Origin: Marinilabiliales bacterium
GTDB lineage: Bacteria > Bacteroidota > Bacteroidia > Bacteroidales > F082
Direction: 5' to 3'
NCBI GenBank assembly: GCA_002869465.1
Contig: PKSW01000108.1
Span: 1 to 9,583 of the forward strand
DNA: 9,583 nucleotides
The stretch's first letter is position 1; each line of letters begins with the position of its first letter. Shown here one piece after another: positions 1 to 6,350 of the stretch. Position numbers and translations under genes: made by a program. A model generated the notes under the pieces. It had not been told where the DNA came from, searched no databases, and saw only the letters and a list, made by a program, of their open reading frames with translations.

Positions 1-858
1 CGAAGCATCTGAATGGCTTTTTCACGATTCTGTCCCTGCGAACGGGTTTCCTGGCATTCGACAATCAGCCCTGAAGGTTCGTGACGCAAGCGAACTGCTG
101 TTTCTACCTTGTTTACATTTTGTCCGCCCGGTCCGCTGGCCCTGAAAGTGTCCCAGGTAATATCGGAAGGATTAATAACAATCTCAATCGTTTCATCAAC
201 CACCGGATACACATAAACGGAAGCGAAAGAGGTATGCCGTCTGTTACCTGAATCAAACGGAGAAAGCCGCACCAGCCGGTGGACGCCATTTTCAGATTTC
301 AAATACCCAAAGGCAAATTCGCCTTCAAACTCTAGCGAAACCGATTTAATACCAGCCACATCCGCTTCCTGGTAATCCAGTTCGCGTACTTTAAAATTGT
401 TCAGCTCCCCATACCTGATATACATACGCATGAGCATCTCTGCCCAATCCTGGCTTTCGGTACCACCAGCACCGGGATTGATCTTAAGAATTGCATTGAA
501 CTTATCTTCAGGAGCGCTGAGCATCTGGAGGAATTCGAGATTGGCAATCCTTTTTTCGAGCACCCTGAATTGCTTATCAAGCTCTTCCTGGCTCGATTCG
601 CCTTCTTCAAAAAAATCTGCCAGTACTTCCAAGTCATTTAATGCTTCCACGGCTTCATCGTACTGGTCAGTCCAGTATTTGATCGCCTGGATTTCTTTCA
701 TGATTTCTTCGGCTTTCTTCGGGTTATCCCAAAAATCAGGAGCCTGGGTTATAAGCTCCTTTTCCTTAATCAGTTTATTTTTTTCATCAATGTCAAAGAT
801 ACCTCCTCAAGGCGGCAAGCCTCTTAGACAATTCTTTCATTCCTTCTGATGTAAACAT
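1..858 (-). CDS. prfB: Peptide chain release factor 2 (RF2), programmed +1 frameshift, C-terminus cut by window edge
   Basis: Release factor 2 ends translation at UGA and UAA by triggering peptidyl-tRNA hydrolysis on the ribosome. The gene starts at ATG 856-858, reads 21 codons, meets TGA at 793-795, and continues in the +1 frame from GAC (792-794) with no further stop to the left edge. That gives about 285 residues; Escherichia coli RF2 has 365, so roughly 80 C-terminal residues lie outside. The coiled N-terminal domain is followed by the GAGGTESQDW segment, the stop-codon-reading tripeptide SPF inside LSPFDSGNRRHTSF, and the catalytic GGQ inside SGPGGQNVNK. The frameshift site has the classic layout: AGGAGG, TAT, then the slippery CTT TGA C. 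As in other bacteria, scarce RF2 should favour the frameshift, giving autoregulation. The gene lies 55 bp behind recX and may be co-transcribed with it. An in-frame ATG at 838-840 is an alternative start. Confidence 0.97.
792..807 (-). promoter_or_regulatory. prfB: RF2 programmed +1 frameshift signal
   Basis: Read on the minus strand the site is AGGAGG TAT CTT TGA C. The Shine-Dalgarno-like hexamer occupies 802-807, the slippery leucine codon CTT 796-798, and the in-frame UGA 793-795. The ribosome is expected to slip from CUU to UUU, skip one base and read GAC (792-794). The spacing equals that of the well-studied E. coli site (AGG GGG TAT CTT TGA C); here the hexamer is a perfect anti-SD complement. 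The protein matches RF2 on both sides of the shift only if this slip happens. Confidence 0.95.
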
Positions 859-913
859 ATATTGATCGGTTATTTCTGACTGGCTGCAAAATTACACTTT
901 ATTTAATCGGAAA

Positions 914-1366
914 CTACATCTCGCCACGTATTACTTTCCAGGCAAGGCTGGCCTGAAAACCCTTCTGTACAGCATATTTAACAAGCTTATTATTTCTTTT
1001 AAATTCGTCTTTTTCAGCTGTCTTTTTTAATTTGAGAATAGATTTTAGAATTTGGATATATTCTGTTTCATCTATTTCATTCAGTCCCATTTGGATGTAG
1101 ATCTCAGGAATCTGCTTTTGGGTCATTGCGTAAAAAATCCTATTTCTCCCCCATTTATTATTCCTCAGTTTGCCGAGCGCAAATGCGATGGCATATCGTT
1201 CTTCATTTATAAAATCTTCCTTTTCAAGGGTTTGAATAATTTTTTCAATCGTTTTTTCAGCCGCATTCCACTCTTTTAGTTTTGTTTTTACATCAGCAAG
1301 GCAACGCTCCTGGTAGGAACAGTATTTTCGTGCTTTGTTGAGCAGGTATGTGTGTTCAGGTGACAT
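914..1366 (-). CDS. recX: RecX family regulatory protein
   Basis: The 150-residue product matches RecX, a small helical protein that binds RecA filaments and limits or modulates recombination. The N-terminal part (ARKYCSYQERCLADVKTKL) fits the first three-helix repeat of the family, where small acidic and basic helices follow an R-x-x-S/C pattern. The central stretch FINEERYAIAFALGKLRNNKWG matches the family signature (F-[ID]-[DN]-E-x-[RK]-[YF]-A ... R-x-x-x-x-G), followed by the next helix with I-x-x-x-L/M-x-x-[KQ]-x-I. Length is at the short end of the usual range. The start ATG 1364-1366 has no Shine-Dalgarno sequence, as elsewhere here. The gene sits 40 bp after the FKBP gene and 55 bp before prfB, all on the same strand, so they may share a transcript. 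No recA is visible in the window. Family assignment is from recognised pattern, not a search. Confidence 0.88.
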   Translation of the reverse strand: MSPEHTYLLNKARKYCSYQERCLADVKTKLKEWNAAEKTIEKIIQTLEKEDFINEERYAIAFALGKLRNNKWGRNRIFYAMTQKQIPEIYIQMGLNEIDETEYIQILKSILKLKKTAEKDEFKRNNKLVKYAVQKGFQASLAWKVIRGEM

Positions 1367-1406
1367 GAGGGCATACTTTTAAAAGAGGCCCTAAATTACT
1401 AAAAAT

Positions 1407-1874
1407 CTACTTTGCAAAATCATATAGGGTGATATCGAATACCAATACTGAATTTGCCGGAATGCCATTTTGCTCTTGCGATCCATATCCTAGAGCTGAG
1501 GGTACCAATAATTTAATTTTACCACTTCGTCCTATTAGAGGTATCCCTTCTTTCCACCCCTGGATCAGGTTATTAAGACCGTAGGTGAAAGCTAAATTTT
1601 CATCAAAAACATCACCATTTAGCAGATATCCCTTATAAGCTACTGTAATAGTTGAATAGGCCGTTGGATGATCAGCGGACCCTGCTTTATTAATCACATA
1701 ATATAATCCACTGGAAGTGGATTGTGAATTTAACTGATTATCCGAAATATATTCTTCAATAAGTGCCTTGTCAATAGCTGCCTGCTCATCCATATTATTA
1801 TCATCTTTCTTGCAAGCATTGCTTGATAATAACACAACACCCAATAACACACTCAGCCAAACATTTTTAATCAT
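1407..1874 (-). CDS. FKBP-type peptidyl-prolyl cis-trans isomerase, lipoprotein
   Basis: This 155-residue lipoprotein should speed cis-trans isomerisation of prolyl bonds outside the cytoplasm. I use ATG 1872-1874: it is followed by a short basic start, a hydrophobic segment (residues 5-18) and a lipobox ending at Cys21. An in-frame start at 1949 would add 25 residues before the signal peptide and would lie upstream of the probable promoter box at 1900-1907. The FKBP domain spans about residues 74-155. Residues matching the FKBP12 pocket are visible: Y80, F90-D91, W107 in LIQGWKEGI, Y130 in ALGYGS, and F146 in SVLVFDI. After the lipid-bearing cysteine come K-K-D-D, similar to the lipoprotein export signal that sends Bacteroidota lipoproteins to the cell surface. 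It ends with TAG 1407-1409 and leads the minus-strand run into recX and prfB. Confidence 0.93.
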   Translation of the reverse strand: MIKNVWLSVLLGVVLLSSNACKKDDNNMDEQAAIDKALIEEYISDNQLNSQSTSSGLYYVINKAGSADHPTAYSTITVAYKGYLLNGDVFDENLAFTYGLNNLIQGWKEGIPLIGRSGKIKLLVPSALGYGSQEQNGIPANSVLVFDITLYDFAK

Positions 1875-1899
1875 AGTAGAACTAATATTTAATGAAATG

Positions 1900-1907
1900 C
1901 AAAAATA
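1900..1907 (-). promoter_or_regulatory. Probable -7 promoter box for the FKBP gene
   Basis: On the minus strand the sequence is TATTTTTG, an exact match to the Bacteroidota -7 consensus TAnnTTTG. Initiation a few bases downstream would give a leader of about 20 nt before ATG 1874. I see no good -33 TTTG at the expected distance, so the call rests on the -7 box, its position and its mirror partner at 1932-1939. Confidence 0.55.
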
Positions 1908-1931
1908 AAACTTCTGCTTAGTAAATAATAT

Positions 1932-1939
1932 TATTTTTG
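1932..1939 (+). promoter_or_regulatory. Probable -7 promoter box for the DUF4136 gene pair
   Basis: The plus strand reads TATTTTTG, an exact TAnnTTTG match, about 40 bp upstream of ATG 1979. It mirrors the box at 1900-1907, and the -33 regions of both promoters must share the 24 bp between them. No clear -33 TTTG is present, which lowers confidence. Confidence 0.55.
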
Positions 1940-1978
1940 CTTTCTTCACTTTTAATGATATCCAGTTAAATCATATTC

Positions 1979-2554
1979 ATGAAAAATTTATTCACCCTAG
2001 TACTATTCGTTCTGATGCTGTCATCCTGTAGTTCACTAAAAGTTTATACTGATTTGGATAAAACTGTTGATTTTAATCAGTTTGCTTCTTTCAGTTTATA
2101 TCCATGGGACTATAAGAATGGTTATCAACTTAATGATTACGACAAAGGCACTATATACAATGCCATTAGAACTGAAATGACTGAAAAAGGTTACAAATTT
2201 CATAAAGAGGGGGGTGACTTAATCATTTCCATTTTCCTGACGTTAGATAATGTAACCAGTTACGAAGCATATACTAATCACTATGGTGGATGGGCCGGTT
2301 ACGGCGGAGGATGGGGATACTACGGTTTTGGTTACGGCTACGGATATGGTCCGGGGTATTCAACCACTACTGTTACCGAAAATAACTACCAGGAAGGAAC
2401 GCTGATCATTGACATTTTCAATACTGCAGATAAAAAACTAGTTTGGCAGGGAATTGGCGCCAAAGAAGTACAAACTGATCTTGATAAACGCGATAAGGAA
2501 TTACCCAATAATGTAGGAAGGATATTAGCTACATTTCCTAAAGCAAATAAATAA
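1979..2554 (+). CDS. DUF4136 family lipoprotein, Gly/Tyr-rich insert
   Basis: The 191-residue product is a predicted lipoprotein: hydrophobic residues 4-16, then LSSC with the lipid-bearing Cys17. The mature part has the DUF4136 pattern: a D-x-x-x-D-F-x-x-F-x-S/T-F start (DKTVDFNQFASFSLYPWD), a middle helix leading to GYKF, the D-L-x-x-S-x-F strand, and a C-terminal G-T-L-I-I-D-I-F ... K-K-L-V-W-Q-G block. Between these lies a Gly/Tyr/Trp-rich stretch, about residues 102-127, likely an exposed flexible loop. The family's molecular function is not established. No Asp/Glu-rich export signal follows the cysteine, unlike in the FKBP lipoprotein, so it may face the periplasm. It is followed after 24 bp by a related gene, suggesting an operon born by tandem duplication. 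Confidence 0.87.
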   Translation: MKNLFTLVLFVLMLSSCSSLKVYTDLDKTVDFNQFASFSLYPWDYKNGYQLNDYDKGTIYNAIRTEMTEKGYKFHKEGGDLIISIFLTLDNVTSYEAYTNHYGGWAGYGGGWGYYGFGYGYGYGPGYSTTTVTENNYQEGTLIIDIFNTADKKLVWQGIGAKEVQTDLDKRDKELPNNVGRILATFPKANK

Positions 2555-2578
2555 TAAACCACATTTTAAATAATTATT

Positions 2579-3184
2579 ATGAAAAGTATGAAATCTCTTT
2601 TATTTATCATGATTACCATTTTTCTAGTATCATGTAATCCATGGAAATATATAGCAGAATACGATCACAACGTCGACTTTAAAAAATATAAAACCTTTGG
2701 TTTATTAAACTGGGATCCCCATAATGATAAACTAATAAGTCCTGAAAATAAGGGATATATTTTAAAATCAATAAAAAACGAATTGGAAGCTCGCGGTTAT
2801 GTTTATCAAGAAAAAGATGCTGATTTGCAGGTTTCCGTGTTTGCTATAGTTCAGGAAGAGACTAATTATGCTGCATACAGCGATCATTATGCAGGTTATT
2901 CAGGTTACGGTTATATTGGCGTTGGCGTGGGTGCAGGAACAGGAGGCGCAGGTGTAGGAGTAGTTGGTACTGGATTGGGGCCTATGTATCCTTACACGGT
3001 CTATTCAAATGATTATGAAGTTGGAACATTGGTAATAGACCTCCTCGATCATTCTGAGAAAAGAATTGTTTGGCAAGGGGTTGCATCAGGAAGGCTTGGA
3101 AACGAAGCTGCTTCCAAGGATGACGTAGAAAGAAGAATGAGTCTTTTATTTGAAAAAATGCCCGTTAAGAAATTGAAAAAATAA
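2579..3184 (+). CDS. DUF4136 family lipoprotein, Gly/Val-rich insert (paralogue of upstream gene)
   Basis: The 201-residue product has a signal peptide with lipobox LVSC, lipid-bearing Cys19. The domain has the same order as its neighbour: DHNVDFKKYKTFGLLNWD, GYVYQEKDADLQVSVFA, then VGTLVIDLLD and KRIVWQGVA. It is clearly related to the upstream gene but divergent outside those blocks, so the duplication is not recent. The insert at the same place (about residues 105-134) is here rich in Gly and Val rather than Gly and Tyr. A second ATG three codons downstream (MKSLLF) is an equally possible start. A weak hairpin follows the stop. Function unknown; both members are expected at the outer membrane. 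Confidence 0.86.
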   Translation: MKSMKSLLFIMITIFLVSCNPWKYIAEYDHNVDFKKYKTFGLLNWDPHNDKLISPENKGYILKSIKNELEARGYVYQEKDADLQVSVFAIVQEETNYAAYSDHYAGYSGYGYIGVGVGAGTGGAGVGVVGTGLGPMYPYTVYSNDYEVGTLVIDLLDHSEKRIVWQGVASGRLGNEAASKDDVERRMSLLFEKMPVKKLKK

Positions 3185-3190
3185 TGATTT

Positions 3191-3211
3191 GGATTGACAC
3201 AAGGTCAAACC
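3191..3211. terminator. Weak hairpin between convergent genes, possible bidirectional terminator
   Basis: TTGAC (3194-3198) pairs with GTCAA (3204-3208) around a 5-base loop, with outer GG (3191-3192) and CC (3210-3211) separated by one A-A mismatch. T-rich sequence follows on the plus strand (3213-3225) and on the minus strand (complement of 3176-3182). It sits in the 28-bp gap between the DUF4136 pair and the sirtuin gene, where termination in both directions would be expected. The stem is short. Confidence 0.45.
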
Positions 3212-3212
3212 A

Positions 3213-3902
3213 TTAATTATTTTTTAACAATTCTTTTACCAGACTGGGAACACCACTACCCGCTTTTTCTTTCATGATCCTTAAATTGGAAATGCCCGGC
3301 ATGCGGAACGCTTTAGGATCGATATAGTATTTGGGAATATCTTGCTTTACAAAGCCAATTAGTCCGGCTGCGGGATAAACCGCCAGAGAAGTACCTATTA
3401 CAATGAAAATATCTGCTCTTTCTGCCATTTCAGCCGCTACACCGATCAAGGGTACTGCTTCACCAAACCAAACGATATGGGGTCGTAATTGATGGCCTCT
3501 TTCGCAAACATCGCCCATTTTTAGTTCCCAATGATCGAGCGTATATACCAACTCAGGATGTACACAACTTCGTACCTTTTTCAACTCCCCATGTAGGTGT
3601 AATACATTCGATGAGCCGGCTCTTTCATGAAGGTCATCAATATTCTGGGTAATAATTTGCACATCGAAATGATCCTCCAATTGTGCCAATGCTTTATGGC
3701 CTTCATTGGGTTGTACTTCAAAGAGCTGTTTCCGGCGCAGGTTATAGAACTTCATGACAGTTTCAGGATCGCGTTCCCAGCCAATGGGCGATGCCACATC
3801 TTCTATACGGTGATTTTACCAAAGACCATCGCTATCGCGAAATGTACTGATGCCACTTTCGGCGCTGATTCCTGCCCCGGTGAGCACAACGAGTTTGTTC
3901 AT
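3213..3902 (-). pseudogene. cobB: NAD-dependent protein deacylase (sirtuin), interrupted by one in-frame TAA
   Basis: Read from ATG 3900-3902, the frame encodes a sirtuin of 229 codons before its normal TAA (3213-3215), the expected length for a bacterial CobB. Codons 1-28 give the NAD-binding start VVLTGAGISAESGISTFRDS and end in GLW. Codon 29 (3816-3818) is TAA; codons 30-229 continue in the same frame with YNLRR (Y53, R56, the class III desuccinylase pair), TQNIDDLHERAG, catalytic H104 in LHLHGEL, RPHIVWFGE and GTSLAVYPAAG. Relatives usually have Glu after GLW, so a single GAA to TAA change explains the stop. A restart at GTG 3795-3797 would yield 194 residues lacking the NAD-binding segment, so probably inactive. 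Only two cysteines lie in the usual zinc-module region. It could be a young pseudogene or a sequencing error. The mdh terminator lies just upstream, so it is not part of the mdh transcript. Confidence 0.88.
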
Positions 3903-3938
3903 ATAATTTTCAGGTTTCTATTCGCCAGATAAAGATAC

Positions 3939-3962
3939 AAAAAAAGCGCCCCGGAGGGCGCT
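3939..3962 (-). terminator. Rho-independent terminator of mdh
   Basis: A perfect 7-bp stem, AGCGCCC (3945-3951) with GGGCGCT (3956-3962), encloses a 4-base loop. On the minus strand it is followed directly by a run of seven T (complement of 3939-3945, the first T also pairing). It lies 48 bp past the mdh stop and before the sirtuin start, separating the two transcripts. Confidence 0.9.
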
Positions 3963-4009
3963 ATAAAGCCTAAACAAGAATCGCAACCATTAATGAATTA
4001 GGCTAGCTT

Positions 4010-4948
4010 TTAAAATAATTTCATCTTATCTAACACCCGCATCACGTCTTTTACTGCTTCAGCAGATGTACTGAGTAATTTCTTTTCGTCTTTATTCAAG
4101 TCTACTTCAATAATTTCCTCAACGCCTCCTTTGCCCAGTTTCACTGGGACACCAAGATAAACATCTTTTAACCCGTATTCACCGTTCAGGTAGGCACAAA
4201 CAGGGATTACTTTCTTCTGATCGTCAACAATCGCTTCTACCATTTGAGCTGCAGCTGCACCCGGGGCAAACCACGCCGAAGTGCCCATTAAATTTACCAG
4301 CTCCCCTCCACCCTTTTTCGTACGTTCCACAATCTTATCCAGCTCCTCTTTTCCCAGTAATTGGGTAATCGGGATACCGTTAATAGAAGTATATCGCGGT
4401 AAAGGCACCATCGTATCACCATGGCCTCCCATTAGCATGGCATGGATATCCACTGGTGACACATTCAATGCATCGGCAATAAATGCACGGTAACGCCCGG
4501 TATCAAGTGTTCCAGCCATTCCAAATACCTTATTTGAAGGCTTATTTGATGCCAGGTATGCTGCATAAGTCATCACGTCAAGGGGATTACTTACCACAAT
4601 GATGATGGCGTGTGGCGAATATTTTACCGCTTTTTCAGTAACTTCCTTAACAATTTTTGCATTGGTTTGAATCAGATCATCACGTGACATACCTGGTTTT
4701 CTTGGTAAACCGGATGTAATCACAATAACACCTGAGCCTTTCGTTTTTAAATAGTCATTTGTTGACCCAGTAACTCTTGTATTAAAGTGATTAATTGCGG
4801 CCGTTTGCCAGATATCCAAGGCTTTTCCTTCGGCAATGCCTTCCTTTATATCCACAATAACAACTTCCTTTGCAAGGTCTTTATGAGCGATTACATTCGC
4901 ACAGGTAGCACCGACATTACCAGCGCCAATCACAGTGATTTTTTCCAT
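4010..4948 (-). CDS. mdh: Malate dehydrogenase (NAD-dependent, LDH-like type)
   Basis: This enzyme interconverts malate and oxaloacetate with NAD in the TCA cycle, in the cytoplasm. The 312-residue product starts at ATG 4946-4948 (MEKITVIGAGNVG), the family's usual length. An in-frame GTG at 4993 would add 15 basic residues ahead of the Rossmann fold and overlaps the promoter box, so I reject it. Visible features: dinucleotide motif GAGNVG (8-13), D33 ending the second strand and favouring NAD over NADP, the mobile-loop LPRKPGMSR with substrate arginines R83 and R89, VSNPLD (119-124), D149 and R152 in TLDTGRYR, and catalytic H176 in GGHGDTMV. It has its own promoter box and terminator, so it is probably monocistronic. 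maeB, which uses the same substrate, lies two genes upstream on the same strand. Confidence 0.97.
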   Translation of the reverse strand: MEKITVIGAGNVGATCANVIAHKDLAKEVVIVDIKEGIAEGKALDIWQTAAINHFNTRVTGSTNDYLKTKGSGVIVITSGLPRKPGMSRDDLIQTNAKIVKEVTEKAVKYSPHAIIIVVSNPLDVMTYAAYLASNKPSNKVFGMAGTLDTGRYRAFIADALNVSPVDIHAMLMGGHGDTMVPLPRYTSINGIPITQLLGKEELDKIVERTKKGGGELVNLMGTSAWFAPGAAAAQMVEAIVDDQKKVIPVCAYLNGEYGLKDVYLGVPVKLGKGGVEEIIEVDLNKDEKKLLSTSAEAVKDVMRVLDKMKLF

Positions 4949-4992
4949 TTTCCAATGTTTTTTCTTAGGTTTTATAGCTCGTTTCACCAGCA

Positions 4993-5000
4993 CAAATTTA
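4993..5000 (-). promoter_or_regulatory. Probable -7 promoter box for mdh
   Basis: The minus strand reads TAAATTTG, an exact match to the Bacteroidota TAnnTTTG box, about 44 bp upstream of the mdh ATG. A transcript starting just below it would have a leader of about 40 nt. The upstream part is very AT-rich without an obvious TTTG at -33. Its position supports the start at 4948. Confidence 0.6.
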
Positions 5001-5087
5001 GTAATATTTAACTAATAACATATGTTGGTGCCATATAAACTTAAACGTTAATTGCCAGCATTGTTTTCTTCCATAAAACTATATAAA

Positions 5088-6221
5088 TTATTCAAGAATT
5101 TGAAATGCGGCTTCAAGGTAAACAAAAATATCTTTTCTGTTCGGACCTATTAATTCATCACTTCGTTTGTGACCCAGGCGCACAACCACGGCATTCTTTC
5201 CAGGAATAGCGAACACATATTGTCCCTGGACGCCTCTCATATAGGGAATCTTATAACCATCATAGTTAATCAGCCACCACTGATATCCATAATAATCCAC
5301 ATGGTTTCCGTCATCATCTAATAAATAGTCTGCTGCGGTTATAGCTTCATTTAAATAATCTTCTGAAATAAGCTGATTGCCGTTCCATTTTCCCTTATTT
5401 AAGATAAGTTGCCCCCAACGGGCAAAATCGCGCGCATTTGAATTAAAACAACAGAATGCTTTTTCCATGCCTTCTTTTTCATCAAGACTCCAGAGGGCAT
5501 CGTGTTTGGCTCCCATTTTTTTCCAGAATTTTTCCGAACAATAGTCGCTGACATTTCTTCCTGTGGCCGACTCCACGATCATAGCCAGCAATTCTGTGTC
5601 GATACTTCTGTAATAGTAACGCACACCCGGTTTTTCCATCATGTCCAGATTTTTAACCAAGCCCCTAAGATCGTTCCCATAATAAGATTCGGTAGTTGGC
5701 GAAAAAAGACTTGCATAGGCTTCATCCCAACTCAAACCGGAGCTCATGGTCAGCACATCCCTGATGGTTATCTCTTCTTTACCACTTTCATTATATGCTT
5801 CAATAAATTCCCCTACTTTCTGGTCGAGACTTTTTATATAACCATCGTCCAGAGCAGCGCCTATCAATAGCGAAACAATGCCTTTGGCCATACTGAAGGA
5901 ATTTGATGGTGAATCTTCATTAAATCCATCCCAATATTCTTCATAAATGATTTTCTGATCCCGGATAATCAAAAAAGCAACCGGTTCATAAAAGGCCATT
6001 TTATCACGGGTTGAATCCGCAATTTTTGCTCTGTTGTAATTTTCATCTATTTCCCAGGTTTGATGATCACCCGTTCGTACAATCCGGTTACTGAAAATTT
6101 TATAATCTTCTATTCCGGGCATCTGGTGCACCAATGCTTGCTTTGCATAATATGGTAGTGCCAGATAGATGAAAACGGCTAATACAATAATTGCTAAAAG
6201 AATTTTCCTGGTTTTTGACAT
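5088..6221 (-). CDS. Serine hydrolase, beta-lactamase / class C family, membrane-anchored
   Basis: The 377-residue product belongs to the serine beta-lactamase-like hydrolases (Pfam Beta-lactamase; members include class C beta-lactamases, esterases and 6-aminohexanoate-dimer hydrolases). I choose ATG 6219-6221, giving MSKTRK followed by one hydrophobic segment (about 7-24), a membrane anchor or uncleaved signal with the enzyme outside. An in-frame start at 6269 would lie inside the maeB terminator hairpin. Catalytic motifs: S110-M-A-K113 (SxxK nucleophile and lysine) and Y204-R-S206 in the place of YxN. The third KTG-like motif is absent; instead there is RGVQGQYVFAIPG (329-341), as in NylB-like and esterase members. 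The substrate cannot be told from sequence. A true antibiotic-hydrolysing enzyme is unlikely. Its position between maeB and mdh gives no clear functional hint. Confidence 0.88.
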   Translation of the reverse strand: MSKTRKILLAIIVLAVFIYLALPYYAKQALVHQMPGIEDYKIFSNRIVRTGDHQTWEIDENYNRAKIADSTRDKMAFYEPVAFLIIRDQKIIYEEYWDGFNEDSPSNSFSMAKGIVSLLIGAALDDGYIKSLDQKVGEFIEAYNESGKEEITIRDVLTMSSGLSWDEAYASLFSPTTESYYGNDLRGLVKNLDMMEKPGVRYYYRSIDTELLAMIVESATGRNVSDYCSEKFWKKMGAKHDALWSLDEKEGMEKAFCCFNSNARDFARWGQLILNKGKWNGNQLISEDYLNEAITAADYLLDDDGNHVDYYGYQWWLINYDGYKIPYMRGVQGQYVFAIPGKNAVVVRLGHKRSDELIGPNRKDIFVYLEAAFQILE

Positions 6222-6254
6222 ACCTAACGATATAAAAATCAGCTGCAATATAAT

Positions 6255-6288
6255 CAAAATCAGCCCCAAAGTTAACTTTGGGGCTGAT
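6255..6288 (-). terminator. maeB terminator: perfect 30-bp palindrome
   Basis: Positions 6259-6273 and 6274-6288 are exact reverse complements, with GTTAAC at the centre. In RNA this gives a GC-rich stem of about 12 bp with a small loop. On the minus strand it is followed by TTTGATTA, a moderate U-tract, about 65 bp past the maeB stop. It precedes the hydrolase start at 6221, so that gene should need its own promoter. Confidence 0.7.
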
Positions 6289-6350
6289 AATTATCTGTTT
6301 TATTGATCGCCATTAAACTTATGGTGTTTAAGCGTTTAGGTTTTCAATAT

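Noticed and set aside
401..637. Minus-strand open frame of 78 codons inside prfB
   Set aside because: It uses the wrong frame of prfB; the correct frame gives GAGGTESQDW and other RF2 motifs over the same bases.
397..849. Open frame of 150 codons on the plus strand
   Set aside because: It lies fully antisense to prfB, whose two-frame reading gives an unmistakable RF2. The antisense product is Ser/Phe-rich without domain pattern.
1875..1949. Upstream in-frame start for the FKBP gene
   Set aside because: It would put 25 residues before a normal lipoprotein signal peptide and start upstream of the TATTTTTG box.
3816..3818. Frameshift or selenocysteine-like recoding as the cause of the sirtuin interruption
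   Set aside because: The frame is the same on both sides, so no frameshift is needed, and TAA is not a known selenocysteine codon; several intact genes here end in TAA.
4949..4993. Upstream GTG start for mdh
   Set aside because: It overlaps the promoter box TAAATTTG and adds basic residues absent from the family before the Rossmann strand.
5502..5870. Plus-strand open frame of 122 codons inside the hydrolase gene
   Set aside because: It is antisense to a well-supported enzyme and has no recognisable domain.
6222..6269. Upstream start for the serine hydrolase
   Set aside because: The codon lies within the maeB terminator palindrome, and the downstream ATG gives a better Lys/Arg-flanked membrane anchor.
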